A DNA stretch of 64,000 nt, taken from assembly GCA_959597175.1 (NCBI GenBank), contig CAUFXM010000003.1:62001-126000 (forward strand), given 5' to 3'. The stretch is from an uncultured Methanomassiliicoccales archaeon (GTDB lineage Archaea; Thermoplasmatota; Thermoplasmata; Methanomassiliicoccales; Methanomethylophilaceae). The notes below the pieces were generated by a model. The model searched no databases, had not been told where the DNA came from, and saw only the letters and a program-made list of their open reading frames with translations. Positions 1-8,746 of this stretch are shown here, in pieces. The translations under genes were made by a program, and so were the position numbers. Within the stretch, counting starts at the first letter, position 1; each line of letters begins with the position of its first letter.

Positions 1-466
1 CGGTGCGGAGATGCCGCTGTACTTCGCCCCCCACGGGCCGTCCCAGGACGCCATAGCGGCCGGATGCGACCGCAACTACCAGTGTGTCATGTGCAAGATG
101 GCGATGCAGCGCACCGCAAGGGAGCTCGGCAGGAGGCTGGGGTGCTCCGGGATCGTCATGGGCGACTCCCTGGGCCAGGTCGCCTCCCAGACGCTCAGGA
201 ACATCAGGTCCGAGAACATCGGACTGGGATTCCCGGTCGTCAGGCCGCTGATAGGGATGGACAAACTCGAGATAGAGGCGGTCGCCAAGGAGATAGGGAC
301 GTATGACATATCCATCCGGCCGGGACACGGCTGCGGCATCGTCCCGATCAAACCGATTACGGAGGCGGACCCGTCCAAGGTCACCAGATTCTCGGAGGGC
401 ATCGACCTTGACGCCCTCGCCGTCGCTGCCGCCGACGCCGCCTACCTGGTCGGACGGTCTCAGTAA
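1..466 (+). CDS. thiI: tRNA 4-thiouridine synthase ThiI, C-terminal part (5' truncated by window edge)
   Basis: This is the C-terminal PP-loop (AANH) part of ThiI, which adenylates U8 of tRNA and transfers sulfur to it. The frame is open to the first base of the window, so the N-terminal ferredoxin-like, THUMP and ATP-loop segments lie outside. The motifs GDSLGQVASQT and RPLIGMDKLEI are diagnostic of ThiI. A CVMC pair in NYQCVMCKM occupies the position of the two catalytic cysteines described for methanogen ThiI proteins that lack a rhodanese domain, and no rhodanese domain follows. The protein ends directly after the AANH domain. Its last 7 bases overlap the convergent small gene. Confidence 0.92.
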   Translation, partial: GAEMPLYFAPHGPSQDAIAAGCDRNYQCVMCKMAMQRTARELGRRLGCSGIVMGDSLGQVASQTLRNIRSENIGLGFPVVRPLIGMDKLEIEAVAKEIGTYDISIRPGHGCGIVPIKPITEADPSKVTRFSEGIDLDALAVAAADAAYLVGRSQ

Positions 467-729
467 CCGCGCCTGGTGTAGAACGCCGGACAGGAGTCGA
501 TCTCGTACTCGTCGTAGACCATGTCCATGGTCACGCGCGTGATGTACCTGGCCTGGATGCGGGAGATGTAGAGTGTGTGCCCACCCACCGGGAAGCGGAG
601 GTCTGTCTCCTTGGGACCCTTGACGGACACCGGGACCAGGGCGGGGCCCATGCATGCGGTGCAGACACGGAAGTCGCATCCCTCGGACTCGATGTACTTC
701 GCCACGTCCTCGTCGATCTGAATCTCCAT
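460..729 (-). CDS. small cysteine-containing protein, possibly HesB/IscA-like
   Basis: This encodes an 89-residue cytoplasmic protein. The N-terminal stretch MEIQIDEDVAKYIE, a cysteine cluster CTAC near residue 23, and a following segment with GPKETD and GGHTLYIS resemble small HesB-like proteins of the 'CC/Se motif' type, in which cysteines sit in a short beta-sandwich fold. The resemblance is from memory of the family pattern and is weak. There is no membrane segment or signal peptide. The gene converges on thiI (overlap of 7 bases) and lies 67 bases downstream of the helicase gene on the same strand, so it could be the last gene of that operon. Confidence 0.6.
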   Translation of the reverse strand: MEIQIDEDVAKYIESEGCDFRVCTACMGPALVPVSVKGPKETDLRFPVGGHTLYISRIQARYITRVTMDMVYDEYEIDSCPAFYTRRGY

Positions 730-796
730 GGGACGGCTGAACGGACGGTTGTTTATTACACCTGCGACGGAAGCTTGGCCTGTCTAGGAAGCACGC

Positions 797-2665
797 TCAC
801 TTGGAGGAGAAGAACGCCTCCACCGCCGCCGGGATGTCCTCGCACAGAAGGGCGTCGATGTCCCTCATGGAGGCCACCCTGCGATCCAGTATCACGGCGA
901 CCCCGCGGTCGGTCTCCGACCTGATGAGACGGCCGATGGACTGCCTCATCTTCCTGACGGCGGGAATCGTCGATACGTATCTGCGACCGTCCCCCAGCCT
1001 GACATCGTAGTAGCGGGTCATGGCCCTCATCTTGGCGGTTGGCTTTGGGAACGGTATCCCCACGATCACAGCCAGCTCAAGGCTCTTGTCCGGGAAGTCC
1101 AGACCCTCGCTTATCCTGCCCCCGGTGACGCACAGAAGCACGCTGCCCTCCGACGTGCGGAACGTGTCGAACACCTCCATCAGCTCCTGCTGGGGCATGT
1201 CCCTGCGCTCGTGATAGATGTCCCTGCCCAGACGGGCCACCAGGCCGTCGCCGATGGCCCCGTCCATGAACTGGTACGACGGGAAGAACACGGCCGTGTT
1301 CACGTTCGCGGAGTTCACCGTGTCCACCAGCATGTCCATCAGAAGATCGTAGTTGGAGCGTATCGCCCTGTCCTCGTACCTCATCGACACCCGGTCCGTG
1401 TACAGGGTCAGGAGGTTCTCCTTCGGGAACCCTCCCTCCAGCCTCTTCGTCACCGCCCTGTCGAGTCCGATGTCCGTCACGTAGGCGTCGACCGGCTCCA
1501 GGGTCCCGGACATGTGCACGGAGGCGTAGCAGGCGTTGAGGGGGCCGGCCGCCCCAGAGGGATCCATACAGTAGGACTGGAAGCAGGGGTTGTCGCCACC
1601 GACGATGAGCCTCACGTGGCAGTCCTCCGCCCCGGTGAGCCAGGCCCTCAGGAACCTGCCCATCCCGCCGATGTATGAGCGCGGGAGCTTCCTCCTCTGG
1701 CGCTTCCTCTCGGAGATCTGGTCGCCCATGTCCTCCAAAGCCTGGCATATGCGCATCAGGCTCACCGATGTGATGCCCAGACGGCCCATCAGCTCCTCCT
1801 CCAGGTAATAAGGGGGGAGGATGCCGTCGTCCTCGATGAGGTACTCCCTGAGGGCGTGTCCCATCACGTCCCTGAGCACACCGACGATGTCGGTCACGGT
1901 GAGTCCCTCATGGACCTCGTTGTCGCCGTTGTCCCTCGCCTCCTTCTCAGCCAAGTCAAGCCCGGCGCGGGAGTACTCGAACGTCTGCACGTCCCTGAGA
2001 TAGTCGGGGAGGTTGTGGGCCTCGTCCACTACGATGACCATCCTGTGCAGCGGGGTGCCGGTCCACTCCTCCAGCATGCCCAGTATCTGAGGGAGGAAGA
2101 CGAACGGATACGATGCTGCGATGACGTCGGCATGGGGCAGGGCGTACTTCAATAGCTCGTAGGGGCACAGCTCCGCATCCTCGCACATCCTGGCGAAGCC
2201 CTCCGGCTCGGGATGCTCGCACCTTATCCTCTCCACCCACTCTTCGATGTCGGTGTGCTCGATGTTGGCGAAGTACCGGCACTTGCACTCCCCGTTGTCC
2301 CTGCGCTTGTACTCGGAGCACAGCTTGGAGATCTCCTCGGGGGTTCCCGATGCCAGTTCGGGATCGTCCCTCATCATCGGGCATGATGCGGCCGAACGGC
2401 CCTGCAGGGCCACGCAGAGGACCCCGTGCCCTATGGCGGCGGCCTCGCGGACGACCTGCTTCTGCTGGGACTTGGTGCGGGTGAGGTAGATCACCTTCAG
2501 TCCACGTTCCAGCGCGACCGAGAGGGTCCCGGCCAGGGCGGAGACGGTCTTGCCTGTCCCGGTCCCCGCCTCAACCACCGGGCACATACCGTCCGAGACG
2601 GTATCGGAAATGAAGCGGACCAGCTCCCCCTGTCCGGGACGGTACTGGTAGGGGAAGAGGTCCAT
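797..2665 (-). CDS. XPD/Rad3-family ATP-dependent DNA helicase with iron-sulfur cysteines
   Basis: A 622-residue superfamily 2 helicase of the XPD/DinG group, acting 5'-3' on DNA in repair. The Walker A motif EAGTGTGKT is at about residue 33 and the DEAH box VDEAHNLPDY at about residue 214. Between them lies a cysteine-rich insertion with SCPMM, KLCSEY, CKCRYF and LCPYELL, matching the 4Fe-4S domain of XPD. The C-terminal half carries the SEGLDFPD and QSIGRLIRSE helicase motifs. Length is normal for archaeal XPD. It starts 19 bases after the DUF6015-like gene and is probably the last or second-last gene of the aminotransferase-serA operon. That pairing is positional and not obviously functional. 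Confidence 0.93.
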   Translation of the reverse strand: MDLFPYQYRPGQGELVRFISDTVSDGMCPVVEAGTGTGKTVSALAGTLSVALERGLKVIYLTRTKSQQKQVVREAAAIGHGVLCVALQGRSAASCPMMRDDPELASGTPEEISKLCSEYKRRDNGECKCRYFANIEHTDIEEWVERIRCEHPEPEGFARMCEDAELCPYELLKYALPHADVIAASYPFVFLPQILGMLEEWTGTPLHRMVIVVDEAHNLPDYLRDVQTFEYSRAGLDLAEKEARDNGDNEVHEGLTVTDIVGVLRDVMGHALREYLIEDDGILPPYYLEEELMGRLGITSVSLMRICQALEDMGDQISERKRQRRKLPRSYIGGMGRFLRAWLTGAEDCHVRLIVGGDNPCFQSYCMDPSGAAGPLNACYASVHMSGTLEPVDAYVTDIGLDRAVTKRLEGGFPKENLLTLYTDRVSMRYEDRAIRSNYDLLMDMLVDTVNSANVNTAVFFPSYQFMDGAIGDGLVARLGRDIYHERRDMPQQELMEVFDTFRTSEGSVLLCVTGGRISEGLDFPDKSLELAVIVGIPFPKPTAKMRAMTRYYDVRLGDGRRYVSTIPAVRKMRQSIGRLIRSETDRGVAVILDRRVASMRDIDALLCEDIPAAVEAFFSSK

Positions 2666-2684
2666 GATAGTCGAGGAAGGGGTT

Positions 2685-3077
2685 TCAGGCGGAGTCCCCG
2701 CCGCGGTGCCAGATATCGTCGGGGAGGTCGTCGTAGACGGATTCCTCCTGGACCGTCTGCACCGACTCGCCGGCGGACCTGACCATCATCGAGGCGATCC
2801 TGTCCCTCCTGAACAGCCAGTAGTGGATCCTCCACTCCCTGCCGTCGTAGAGGGTGGTCTCCTCCCTCTCGGTGGTCAGGATGCCTGCGTCCTCCAGCAT
2901 GTAGAACGCGTCCCTGTCCTCGGGCTCCAGGATGTTGTCGATGATCCTGTCGGAGTACCCGAAGAAGTTCAGGACGTGGTGGGCGAGCTCGTATGCCTGC
3001 TCCTCCACCATCCCGTGGGAGCTGTCGATGCTGTTCTTGATCGCGAGGGTGAGCTCCTCCACAGTCACTATGCCCAT
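2685..3077 (-). CDS. conserved archaeal protein, DUF6015-like, probable winged helix
   Basis: A 130-residue protein starting at the ATG two bases after the serA stop codon. It is acidic and largely helical, with a mid-section (AFYMLEDAGILTTEREE, then RIHYWLF) that reads like the recognition helix and beta-wing of a winged-helix fold. I associate this pattern with the DUF6015 family of Thermoplasmata and methanogens, from memory. No function is known to me. Translation is probably coupled to serA. The same frame stays open far upstream through serA, but that part is a shadow of serA. Confidence 0.75.
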   Translation of the reverse strand: MGIVTVEELTLAIKNSIDSSHGMVEEQAYELAHHVLNFFGYSDRIIDNILEPEDRDAFYMLEDAGILTTEREETTLYDGREWRIHYWLFRRDRIASMMVRSAGESVQTVQEESVYDDLPDDIWHRGGDSA

Positions 3078-3079
3078 GT

Positions 3080-4660
3080 TCACTCCACCAGGTCGATGAA
3101 CTTGATGTCGTCGGTGCCCACCTTGGCGGCGATGTCGGCGACGATGTCCTCGGGGATGTTCTGGTCGACGGTCAGGAACATCAGGGCACGGTCCCCGTCC
3201 CTTCCGACGGACATCTGCGCCACGTTGATCCCCGCGTCTCCGAGTGTGTTCCCGACGATCCCGATGACCCCGGGCTCGTCCTTGTAGGTGAGGAACATGA
3301 GGTCCCCGCCCATGGGGATGTCGAACGAGAATGCGTCGACCCCGACGAGTCTGGGCTGGCCACCTATGACGGTCCCCCTGATGGAGCGGACCCTGCCCTG
3401 TGATGTGAACCTCATCTCCACCACGCTGGCGTAGTCCTTGGCGGTGTCGTTGCTGGTCTCGGCGATCTCTATCCCCTTGGCCTTCGCGACGGGCAGGGCA
3501 TTGATTATGTTGGCCGTGCCGATGACATTGCGGAGGTACCCGATGACCGCGTTCACGGTGAGCAGCTTGGTCTGCTTTCCGGCGAGCCCGCCGCAGTAGC
3601 TGATCTCCAGCTTCTCGAGCGGATGGTTCCCGACCATCTGCTGGACCAGGTTGCCCATGGTCTCCATGAGGGGGAGATATGCCTCGGTCTCGGAGTCCAG
3701 CTGCCCGCGGGGGGCGTTGATGGCGTTGGTGACCAGCCCGTCCCTCAGGTACATGACCGCATGCTCGGCAATCTCGACGGCGACCCTCTCCTGGGCCTCG
3801 ACGGTCGACGCCCCCAGATGGGGTGTGGTGACCAGGTTGTCCAGCTCCAGGAGCTTCTTCTCGTCGTCGGTCAGGGGCTCGTTGCACCAGACATCGAACG
3901 CAGCGCCGGCGATGATCTTCTCCTTCAGGGCGGTGTAGAGGTCCTCCTCGTTGACGATGCCTCCGCGGGCTACGTTGGCGAGCCTGGCGTTGGGCTTCAT
4001 CATCTTGAACTGAGGCAGGGAGATCATGTTCCTGGTGTCGGGCAGGAGCGGCGTGTGGATGGTCATGAAGTCGGCGGTGGTGATGACCTCCTCCAGGGTG
4101 GTCAGCCTGACTCCGAGGGAGTCTGCGACCTCCTTCGGGAGGAAGGGGTCGTATCCGATCATGGTCATGTTGAACGCCTTCATGCGTTTGGCGACCTCGC
4201 CTCCGACGCGGCCCACGCCGATGATTCCCAGGACCTTTCCGTTGAGCTCGACCCCGGTGTACTTGGACCTCTTCCACTCGCCCCTGTGCATGGACTCGTG
4301 GGCGAAGGGGATGTTCCTAGCCAGTGCCAGGAGCATCGCGCAGGAGTGCTCGGCCGCGGAGAGGATGTTCGCGGACGGGGTGTTCATGACGAGGATCCCC
4401 TTGTCGGTGGCGCAGGGGACGTCGATGTTGTCCACGCCGACCCCGGCGCGTCCGATGACCTTCAGGTTCTTCCCGGCCTCGATCACCTTGGGGGTGACCT
4501 TCGTCCCGGACCTGATGATCAGGCAGTCGTAGTCCCCGATGATCGAGCAGAGCTCGTCCTCGGAGAGGCCGGGCTTCACGTCCACCGGGAACCCGGATTT
4601 CTTCAGTATCTCGATTCCCTCGTCGGAGAGGGGGTCTGAAACAAGGATCTTCGATGTCAT
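3080..4660 (-). CDS. serA: D-3-phosphoglycerate dehydrogenase with C-terminal ACT domain
   Basis: Oxidises 3-phosphoglycerate to 3-phosphohydroxypyruvate, the first step of the phosphorylated serine pathway. The product is 526 residues, the long SerA form. Substrate and NAD domains fill the first 310 residues, with GIIGVGRVGGEVAKRM as the dinucleotide site and TPHLGASTVEAQERVA near the catalytic histidine. An intervening domain follows, then an ACT domain (DEPGVIGIVGNTLGDAGIN) that normally binds serine for feedback control. The ATG at 4660 is chosen because GGAGG sits 7 bases upstream. An alternative GTG at 4666 overlaps the stop of the preceding aminotransferase gene. Confidence 0.97.
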   Translation of the reverse strand: MTSKILVSDPLSDEGIEILKKSGFPVDVKPGLSEDELCSIIGDYDCLIIRSGTKVTPKVIEAGKNLKVIGRAGVGVDNIDVPCATDKGILVMNTPSANILSAAEHSCAMLLALARNIPFAHESMHRGEWKRSKYTGVELNGKVLGIIGVGRVGGEVAKRMKAFNMTMIGYDPFLPKEVADSLGVRLTTLEEVITTADFMTIHTPLLPDTRNMISLPQFKMMKPNARLANVARGGIVNEEDLYTALKEKIIAGAAFDVWCNEPLTDDEKKLLELDNLVTTPHLGASTVEAQERVAVEIAEHAVMYLRDGLVTNAINAPRGQLDSETEAYLPLMETMGNLVQQMVGNHPLEKLEISYCGGLAGKQTKLLTVNAVIGYLRNVIGTANIINALPVAKAKGIEIAETSNDTAKDYASVVEMRFTSQGRVRSIRGTVIGGQPRLVGVDAFSFDIPMGGDLMFLTYKDEPGVIGIVGNTLGDAGINVAQMSVGRDGDRALMFLTVDQNIPEDIVADIAAKVGTDDIKFIDLVE

Positions 4661-4662
4661 TT

Positions 4663-5727
4663 TCACTCCTCCAGAATATCATCCATAACGCCCAGAAGGT
4701 CGGACAGCATCTCGGGCGTGGTGTCGCCCAGATGTCCGATCCTGAACGTGGTCTCCTTGATGTCGCCGTAGCCGTTGGAGATCTCGTATCCCCTGGCCTT
4801 CAGCTTCGAATGGAACGCGTCGAAGTCCAGGTCGCCCCTGTTGATGACTCCGATCGAGTTGGACTGATACCCCTCCTCGGGGTAGATGCCCTGCATCTTC
4901 CTCCCGGCCCAGTCACGGACCATGTCCGCCATCCTCTGGTGCCTCTCGTAGCGGGCGGGCATGCCCTCCGCGATGATCTTGTCGAGCTGGTAGTCCAGCC
5001 CGTACATGAGGGACACCGGAGGGGTGGTCAGGGCATAGTTGTTGTCGTTCTGCTTCTTGATCTTGAGCAGGTCGGTGTAGAACCCGCGGTTGGGGACCGT
5101 CTTGGCCTTCTCAAGGAGCCTCTCGGAGCAGAGCATGATCGCCAGGCCGGGCGGGAGGGCCAGGGCCTTCTGAGTCCCGAAGACGACGGCGTCCACGTCC
5201 ATCTCCTTCACCTTGATGTCCATGGCGTACGCGGAGGTGACCACGTCCACCATCATGAGCGCGTCGGGGTTCTGCTCCCTGACCGCCTTGGCGAGAGCCA
5301 CCGAATCGCTGAATACGCCGGTGGAGGACTCGTTGCTGACCCAGTGGACCATCTCGATGTCCTTTCCGACCTTCCCCTCGATGTGCTCGGGCTTCATCGC
5401 CTTGCCCCAGGGGACCTGGACCTTCTCCACGGTCTTGCCGTTGAGCTCCCCGATCTCGATGGACCTGTTGCCGAAGGAACCGTTGGTTATCCCGAGGGAC
5501 TTCTCCCTCACACCGTTCCTGATGGCCCCCTCCAGGAACGCCGTGGCGGATCCGGCGACCAGGAACACCTCCATGTCCGTGTCAAGGGTCTTCTTGATCT
5601 TCTCGACGATGCTGGCGTGCAGCTCCTTGTACTCCTTCGACCTGTGCGTGATCATAGGTCTGTTCATCGATTCGAGAGTGTCGGGGGCGACGTACACCGG
5701 CCCCACCGTGAAAAGAGTCCTGCTCAA
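4663..5727 (-). CDS. class V (alanine-glyoxylate / phosphoserine-type) aminotransferase
   Basis: A 354-residue PLP enzyme of the serine-pyruvate/alanine-glyoxylate aminotransferase group. The PLP lysine is in FGTQKALALPPGLAI (about residue 185), and the phosphate-cup aspartate is in MMVDVVTSAYA. It directly precedes serA with an overlapping stop/start, so its likely role is transamination of 3-phosphohydroxypyruvate to phosphoserine, as proposed for similar archaeal pairs. Specificity cannot be read from sequence. The start is TTG, supported by GAGGG about 8 bases upstream. It is the first gene of a four-gene operon. Confidence 0.92.
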   Translation of the reverse strand: MSRTLFTVGPVYVAPDTLESMNRPMITHRSKEYKELHASIVEKIKKTLDTDMEVFLVAGSATAFLEGAIRNGVREKSLGITNGSFGNRSIEIGELNGKTVEKVQVPWGKAMKPEHIEGKVGKDIEMVHWVSNESSTGVFSDSVALAKAVREQNPDALMMVDVVTSAYAMDIKVKEMDVDAVVFGTQKALALPPGLAIMLCSERLLEKAKTVPNRGFYTDLLKIKKQNDNNYALTTPPVSLMYGLDYQLDKIIAEGMPARYERHQRMADMVRDWAGRKMQGIYPEEGYQSNSIGVINRGDLDFDAFHSKLKARGYEISNGYGDIKETTFRIGHLGDTTPEMLSDLLGVMDDILEE

Positions 5728-5777
5728 GATAATCCCTCATGCCCTTTGGGCTTTGGTTGGGTAATCTGGGAGGTCCT

Positions 5778-5792
5778 ATAAGAACACGCGCG
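5778..5792 (-). promoter_or_regulatory. promoter region of the serA operon, with a 15-base motif shared with the STT3 locus
   Basis: On the minus strand this reads CGCGCGTGTTCTTAT and runs into a TATA-like TTCTTATAGG about 50 bases before the TTG start of the aminotransferase gene. The identical 15-mer (plus strand ATAAGAACACGCGCG) occurs at 51668-51682, upstream of the STT3-like gene and also facing the minus strand. Confidence 0.45.
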
Positions 5793-5848
5793 CGTCAAGG
5801 AAACGGGGGAAGACGTCCGAATGAGGTAACGGCGGCGCGGAAGGGGAT

Positions 5849-5865
5849 GCGGGGCACGGCCCCGC
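5849..5865 (-). terminator. GC-rich hairpin after the aspartate aminotransferase gene
   Basis: A perfect 7-bp stem GCGGGGC/GCCCCGC with a 3-base loop lies just downstream of the aminotransferase stop codon. No long T tract follows, so its role as terminator is inferred from position. Confidence 0.4.
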
Positions 5866-5873
5866 CGCACCCG

Positions 5874-7028
5874 TCAGAGCTGTGCCAGCGTCCTCTTGAT
5901 CCTTCCGAGCCCCTCGCGGATCTGCTCCTCTGATGCCGCGTAGGACACCCTGAAGAACCCCTCCCCTCCAGGTCCGAACGCGGTGCCGGGAGTAACCGCG
6001 ACGTGCCCCTCCTTCAGGAGGACCTCCGCGAGCTTCGCGGACGGCATGTCGACGGAGTACCTGGGGAAGAGATAGAACGCGCCCTGCGGGACGTTGCACT
6101 CCATCCCCGGGATCTCGGAGATCAGGTCGAGGGCCAGGTCGCGACGCTTCCTGAACTCCTTCACCATGGCGACCTTCGAGTCCTGGGGACCGGTTATGGC
6201 CTCCACTGCGGCCTCCTGGGTGAATGAGACGCAGCAGGATATGGAATGGGACTGCAGCTTGTTGATGCTCGATATGTCGTCCTTGGGGGCGATTGCCCAG
6301 CCGAGCCTCCAGCCGGTCATGGCGAAGCTCTTGGACAGTCCGGACACGATGATCGTGTTGTCGAACATCCCGGGGAACGAAGCGATGGACGTGTGCTTCC
6401 CCTCGTAGACGATGGCCTCGTAGATCTCGTCGGACAGCACCTTGATGTTGTGCGCCATGGCGATGTCGGCGATCTGCCTCAGGATGTCTGCGGGGATGAC
6501 CGCACCCGTGGGGTTCGACGGGGTGTTGAGGACGATCATCTTGGTCCTCGGTGTTACGGCCGCCTCGACAAGTGCGGGGTCGAGCACGAAGTTGTCCTCG
6601 AACCTCGTGGGCACGTAGACCGGGACGCCCCCGGCCAGGCGGATGCAGGCCTCGTAGGACACCCACGAAGGGTCCGCCAGGATGACCTCGTCCCCGGGGT
6701 CGATGTAGGCCAGCATGGTCATGAAGATGGCCTGCTTGCACGGTGTGATCAGGACGTTGGAGGCATCGCAGGGGACGCCGTTGTTCTGCCTGGTCATGTC
6801 GGCGACGGCCTTCCTGAGCTCCGGGATCCCCATCGACGGGGTGTAGTGGGTGAACCCCCTGTGGAGCGAATCGCAGCACGCGTCGATGATGTTCTCCGGC
6901 GTGGTGAAGTCGGGCTCCCCCATCGAGAACGAGACGATGTCGATTCCCTCCGATTTCATCTGGCTGACCATGTTCGAAATAGCTATCGTGCCTGACGCGG
7001 GAATCTCCTGGAGTCTCTTGGATACCAT
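5874..7028 (-). CDS. aspartate aminotransferase-type class I PLP aminotransferase
   Basis: A fold-type I aminotransferase of 384 residues from the start chosen. FSMGEPDFTTPENI near the N terminus is the AspC signature, NTPSNPTGAV is the substrate/PLP region, and SGLSKSFAMTGWRLGW holds the PLP lysine. It probably moves amino groups between aspartate or aromatic amino acids and 2-oxoglutarate. The open frame extends 61 codons upstream, but MVSKRLQEIPASGTIAI is the usual N terminus. A GAGGT motif lies upstream of this ATG and a TATA-like CTTATTACAG at 7061-7070. The gene diverges from hypE. Confidence 0.93.
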   Translation of the reverse strand: MVSKRLQEIPASGTIAISNMVSQMKSEGIDIVSFSMGEPDFTTPENIIDACCDSLHRGFTHYTPSMGIPELRKAVADMTRQNNGVPCDASNVLITPCKQAIFMTMLAYIDPGDEVILADPSWVSYEACIRLAGGVPVYVPTRFEDNFVLDPALVEAAVTPRTKMIVLNTPSNPTGAVIPADILRQIADIAMAHNIKVLSDEIYEAIVYEGKHTSIASFPGMFDNTIIVSGLSKSFAMTGWRLGWAIAPKDDISSINKLQSHSISCCVSFTQEAAVEAITGPQDSKVAMVKEFRKRRDLALDLISEIPGMECNVPQGAFYLFPRYSVDMPSAKLAEVLLKEGHVAVTPGTAFGPGGEGFFRVSYAASEEQIREGLGRIKRTLAQL

Positions 7029-7205
7029 CGCGGATACCTCGGAACGCCCATGCACGCGTCCTGTAATAAGGCTTTGGGGGATAGGTCTGGCTACGGACAG
7101 TATGACCGCGTTCCGACTTTTGATCGCATTCCGAGTCCGACCCGCGGCCCGCACTTCATCCCGACCGCCGGATGCTCTGGACGGCGTCGCCGCGGCGAAC
7201 CCAAC

Positions 7206-7215
7206 AATCATATCC
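7206..7215 (+). promoter_or_regulatory. TATA box for hypE
   Basis: AATCATATCC is centred about 27 bases upstream of the ATG at 7238, the spacing expected for a leaderless archaeal transcript. The aminotransferase gene has its own promoter on the other strand, so this intergenic region serves both. Confidence 0.5.
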
Positions 7216-7237
7216 CCGGTTCCCGATGCCCCGGTTC

Positions 7238-8284
7238 ATGTCGAAGGTAATCCTGAACCACGGAGCGGGCGGGGAGCTCATGCAGGAGTTCCTCTCCAAG
7301 CACATCACCAACCACTTCCCGAAGATGGACGCGGATGTCCCTCTGGACTCCATGGACGACTCGGCGGTTGTTGACGACGTGGTGTTCACCATCGACGGAC
7401 ACACCGTGAAGCCCCTGTTCTTCCCGGGAGGGGACATCGGCAGGATCTCGGTCGCGGGAACGGTGAACGACATATCGGTCATGGGTGCGAGCCCCATAGC
7501 CCTGGCTTGCTCGGTCATTATCGAGGAGGGCCTGGATGTAGACGTTGTCGACAGGGTCATGGACTCCATGGGCCGCACGGCAGCAGGATGCGGCGTCCCG
7601 ATAGCGACCGGCGACACCAAGGTCGTTGAGGCGGGAGCGGTCGACCAGATGGTCATGGCTACCTCGGCGGTGGGGAAGAGGTCCCCGTACCTGGACACCG
7701 ATCTCGCGAAGGCCGCTGAGTACAGGAAGGTGGACAACAGATGGTGCACGGACTCGAGCGTGAGGCCGGGGGACGCCATCATCGTCTCGGGATACATGGG
7801 CGATCACGGGGTCGCGCTCCTGTCCTTCCGCGAAGGGTACGGGTTCGAGAGCGAGGTCCAGAGCGACGTCGCACCGCTGAACGGGATGATCGCCGAGGGA
7901 CTGAAGGTCGGAGGCATAGTCGCGATGAAGGACCCGACCCGCGGAGGCCTCGCCAACACGCTGAACGAATGGTGCTCCAAGTCCCATGTGGGCATGGAGA
8001 TAGACTACTCCGCCATCCCTCTGAGGGATGGGGTGGTGAATGCCTGCGACCTCCTTGGGATCGACCCGCTGAGCATCGGCAATGAGGGGAAATGCGTGAT
8101 CGGCGTGGTCCCCGAGATGGCAGATGATGTCCTGAAGGCCATCAGGCGCACCCCCGAGGGCAGGGACGCGGCGATCATCGGCCACGCCGTCGAGGGCACC
8201 GAGAGGGTCGTCCTCAGGACGGAGGTCGGAGGAAGGAGGGTCCTGGAGCCACCTGCGGGAGACCCTGTACCGAGGATCTGCTGA
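7238..8284 (+). CDS. hypE: [NiFe]-hydrogenase maturation protein HypE
   Basis: HypE dehydrates the carbamoyl group placed on its C-terminal cysteine by HypF, giving the thiocyanate that supplies CN ligands to the hydrogenase Fe atom. The 348-residue protein starts with NHGAGGELMQEF, has the AIRS/PurM-like motifs DDSAVVDDVVF and SVMGASPIALA, a second domain (KDPTRGGLANTLNEW), and ends in exactly PRIC, the conserved C-terminal cysteine tail. The ATG at 7238 fits a TATA box 27 bases upstream. An ATG at 7226 is also in frame. hypB lies 34 kb away in this window, so the hyp genes are scattered. Confidence 0.97.
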   Translation: MSKVILNHGAGGELMQEFLSKHITNHFPKMDADVPLDSMDDSAVVDDVVFTIDGHTVKPLFFPGGDIGRISVAGTVNDISVMGASPIALACSVIIEEGLDVDVVDRVMDSMGRTAAGCGVPIATGDTKVVEAGAVDQMVMATSAVGKRSPYLDTDLAKAAEYRKVDNRWCTDSSVRPGDAIIVSGYMGDHGVALLSFREGYGFESEVQSDVAPLNGMIAEGLKVGGIVAMKDPTRGGLANTLNEWCSKSHVGMEIDYSAIPLRDGVVNACDLLGIDPLSIGNEGKCVIGVVPEMADDVLKAIRRTPEGRDAAIIGHAVEGTERVVLRTEVGGRRVLEPPAGDPVPRIC

Positions 8285-8287
8285 GCC

Positions 8288-8653
8288 TCACAGCTCGTCG
8301 TACTTCAGGTTGCGGCCCCTGCACTTCTCCACGGGGTACTTGCGACGGTTCTGCTCCAGCTTGCTCTGCAGATCCGTGAACAGATCTATCCCGTTGGTCT
8401 CCGCGAACCTGAGCAGGAAATAGAGCACGTCGGAGACCTCCTCCCTCGCATGCATCGAGCGGACGGGATCCGCCATCATCTCCCTGGCCTCGTCGGGTGT
8501 CTTGAACCTGAATGTCTCGAGGAGCTCCGACGACTCCGTCACCATGCCTATCGCCAAGTCCTTCGGGTTGTGGAACTGGTCCCAGTCGCGCTCCCTGCAG
8601 AAATCGCGCACCATGCCCTTTAGCTGCTCCAGTGTGGCTGTCGAATCGTCCAT
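8288..8653 (-). CDS. MazG-like nucleotide pyrophosphohydrolase
   Basis: A 121-residue all-alpha NTP-PPase of the MazG/RS21-C6 (dCTPase-like) type, which hydrolyses non-canonical or surplus (d)NTPs to monophosphate and pyrophosphate. The metal-binding motif EExxD is in REEVSDVLYFLLRFAE, and an upstream glutamate pair sits in MVTESSELLE. The ending KCRGRNLKYDEL is typical of the archaeal short forms. It converges on hypE with 3 bases between the stops. Length is normal for a single-domain enzyme. Confidence 0.9.
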   Translation of the reverse strand: MDDSTATLEQLKGMVRDFCRERDWDQFHNPKDLAIGMVTESSELLETFRFKTPDEAREMMADPVRSMHAREEVSDVLYFLLRFAETNGIDLFTDLQSKLEQNRRKYPVEKCRGRNLKYDEL

Positions 8654-8706
8654 GGTCGGTGAACGCCTGATGCGTATTTACATCGACCGAGTGGCCCTCC
8701 GCATGT

Positions 8707-8715
8707 CATATATCG
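8707..8715 (+). promoter_or_regulatory. TATA box for the PEBP-cstA operon
   Basis: CATATATCG lies about 35 bases before the GTG start at 8747 and is the only AT-rich stretch between the divergent MazG-like and PEBP genes. Confidence 0.45.
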
Positions 8716-8746
8716 TCCCGATGCCATGCGGCACTTCATCCGCTAG

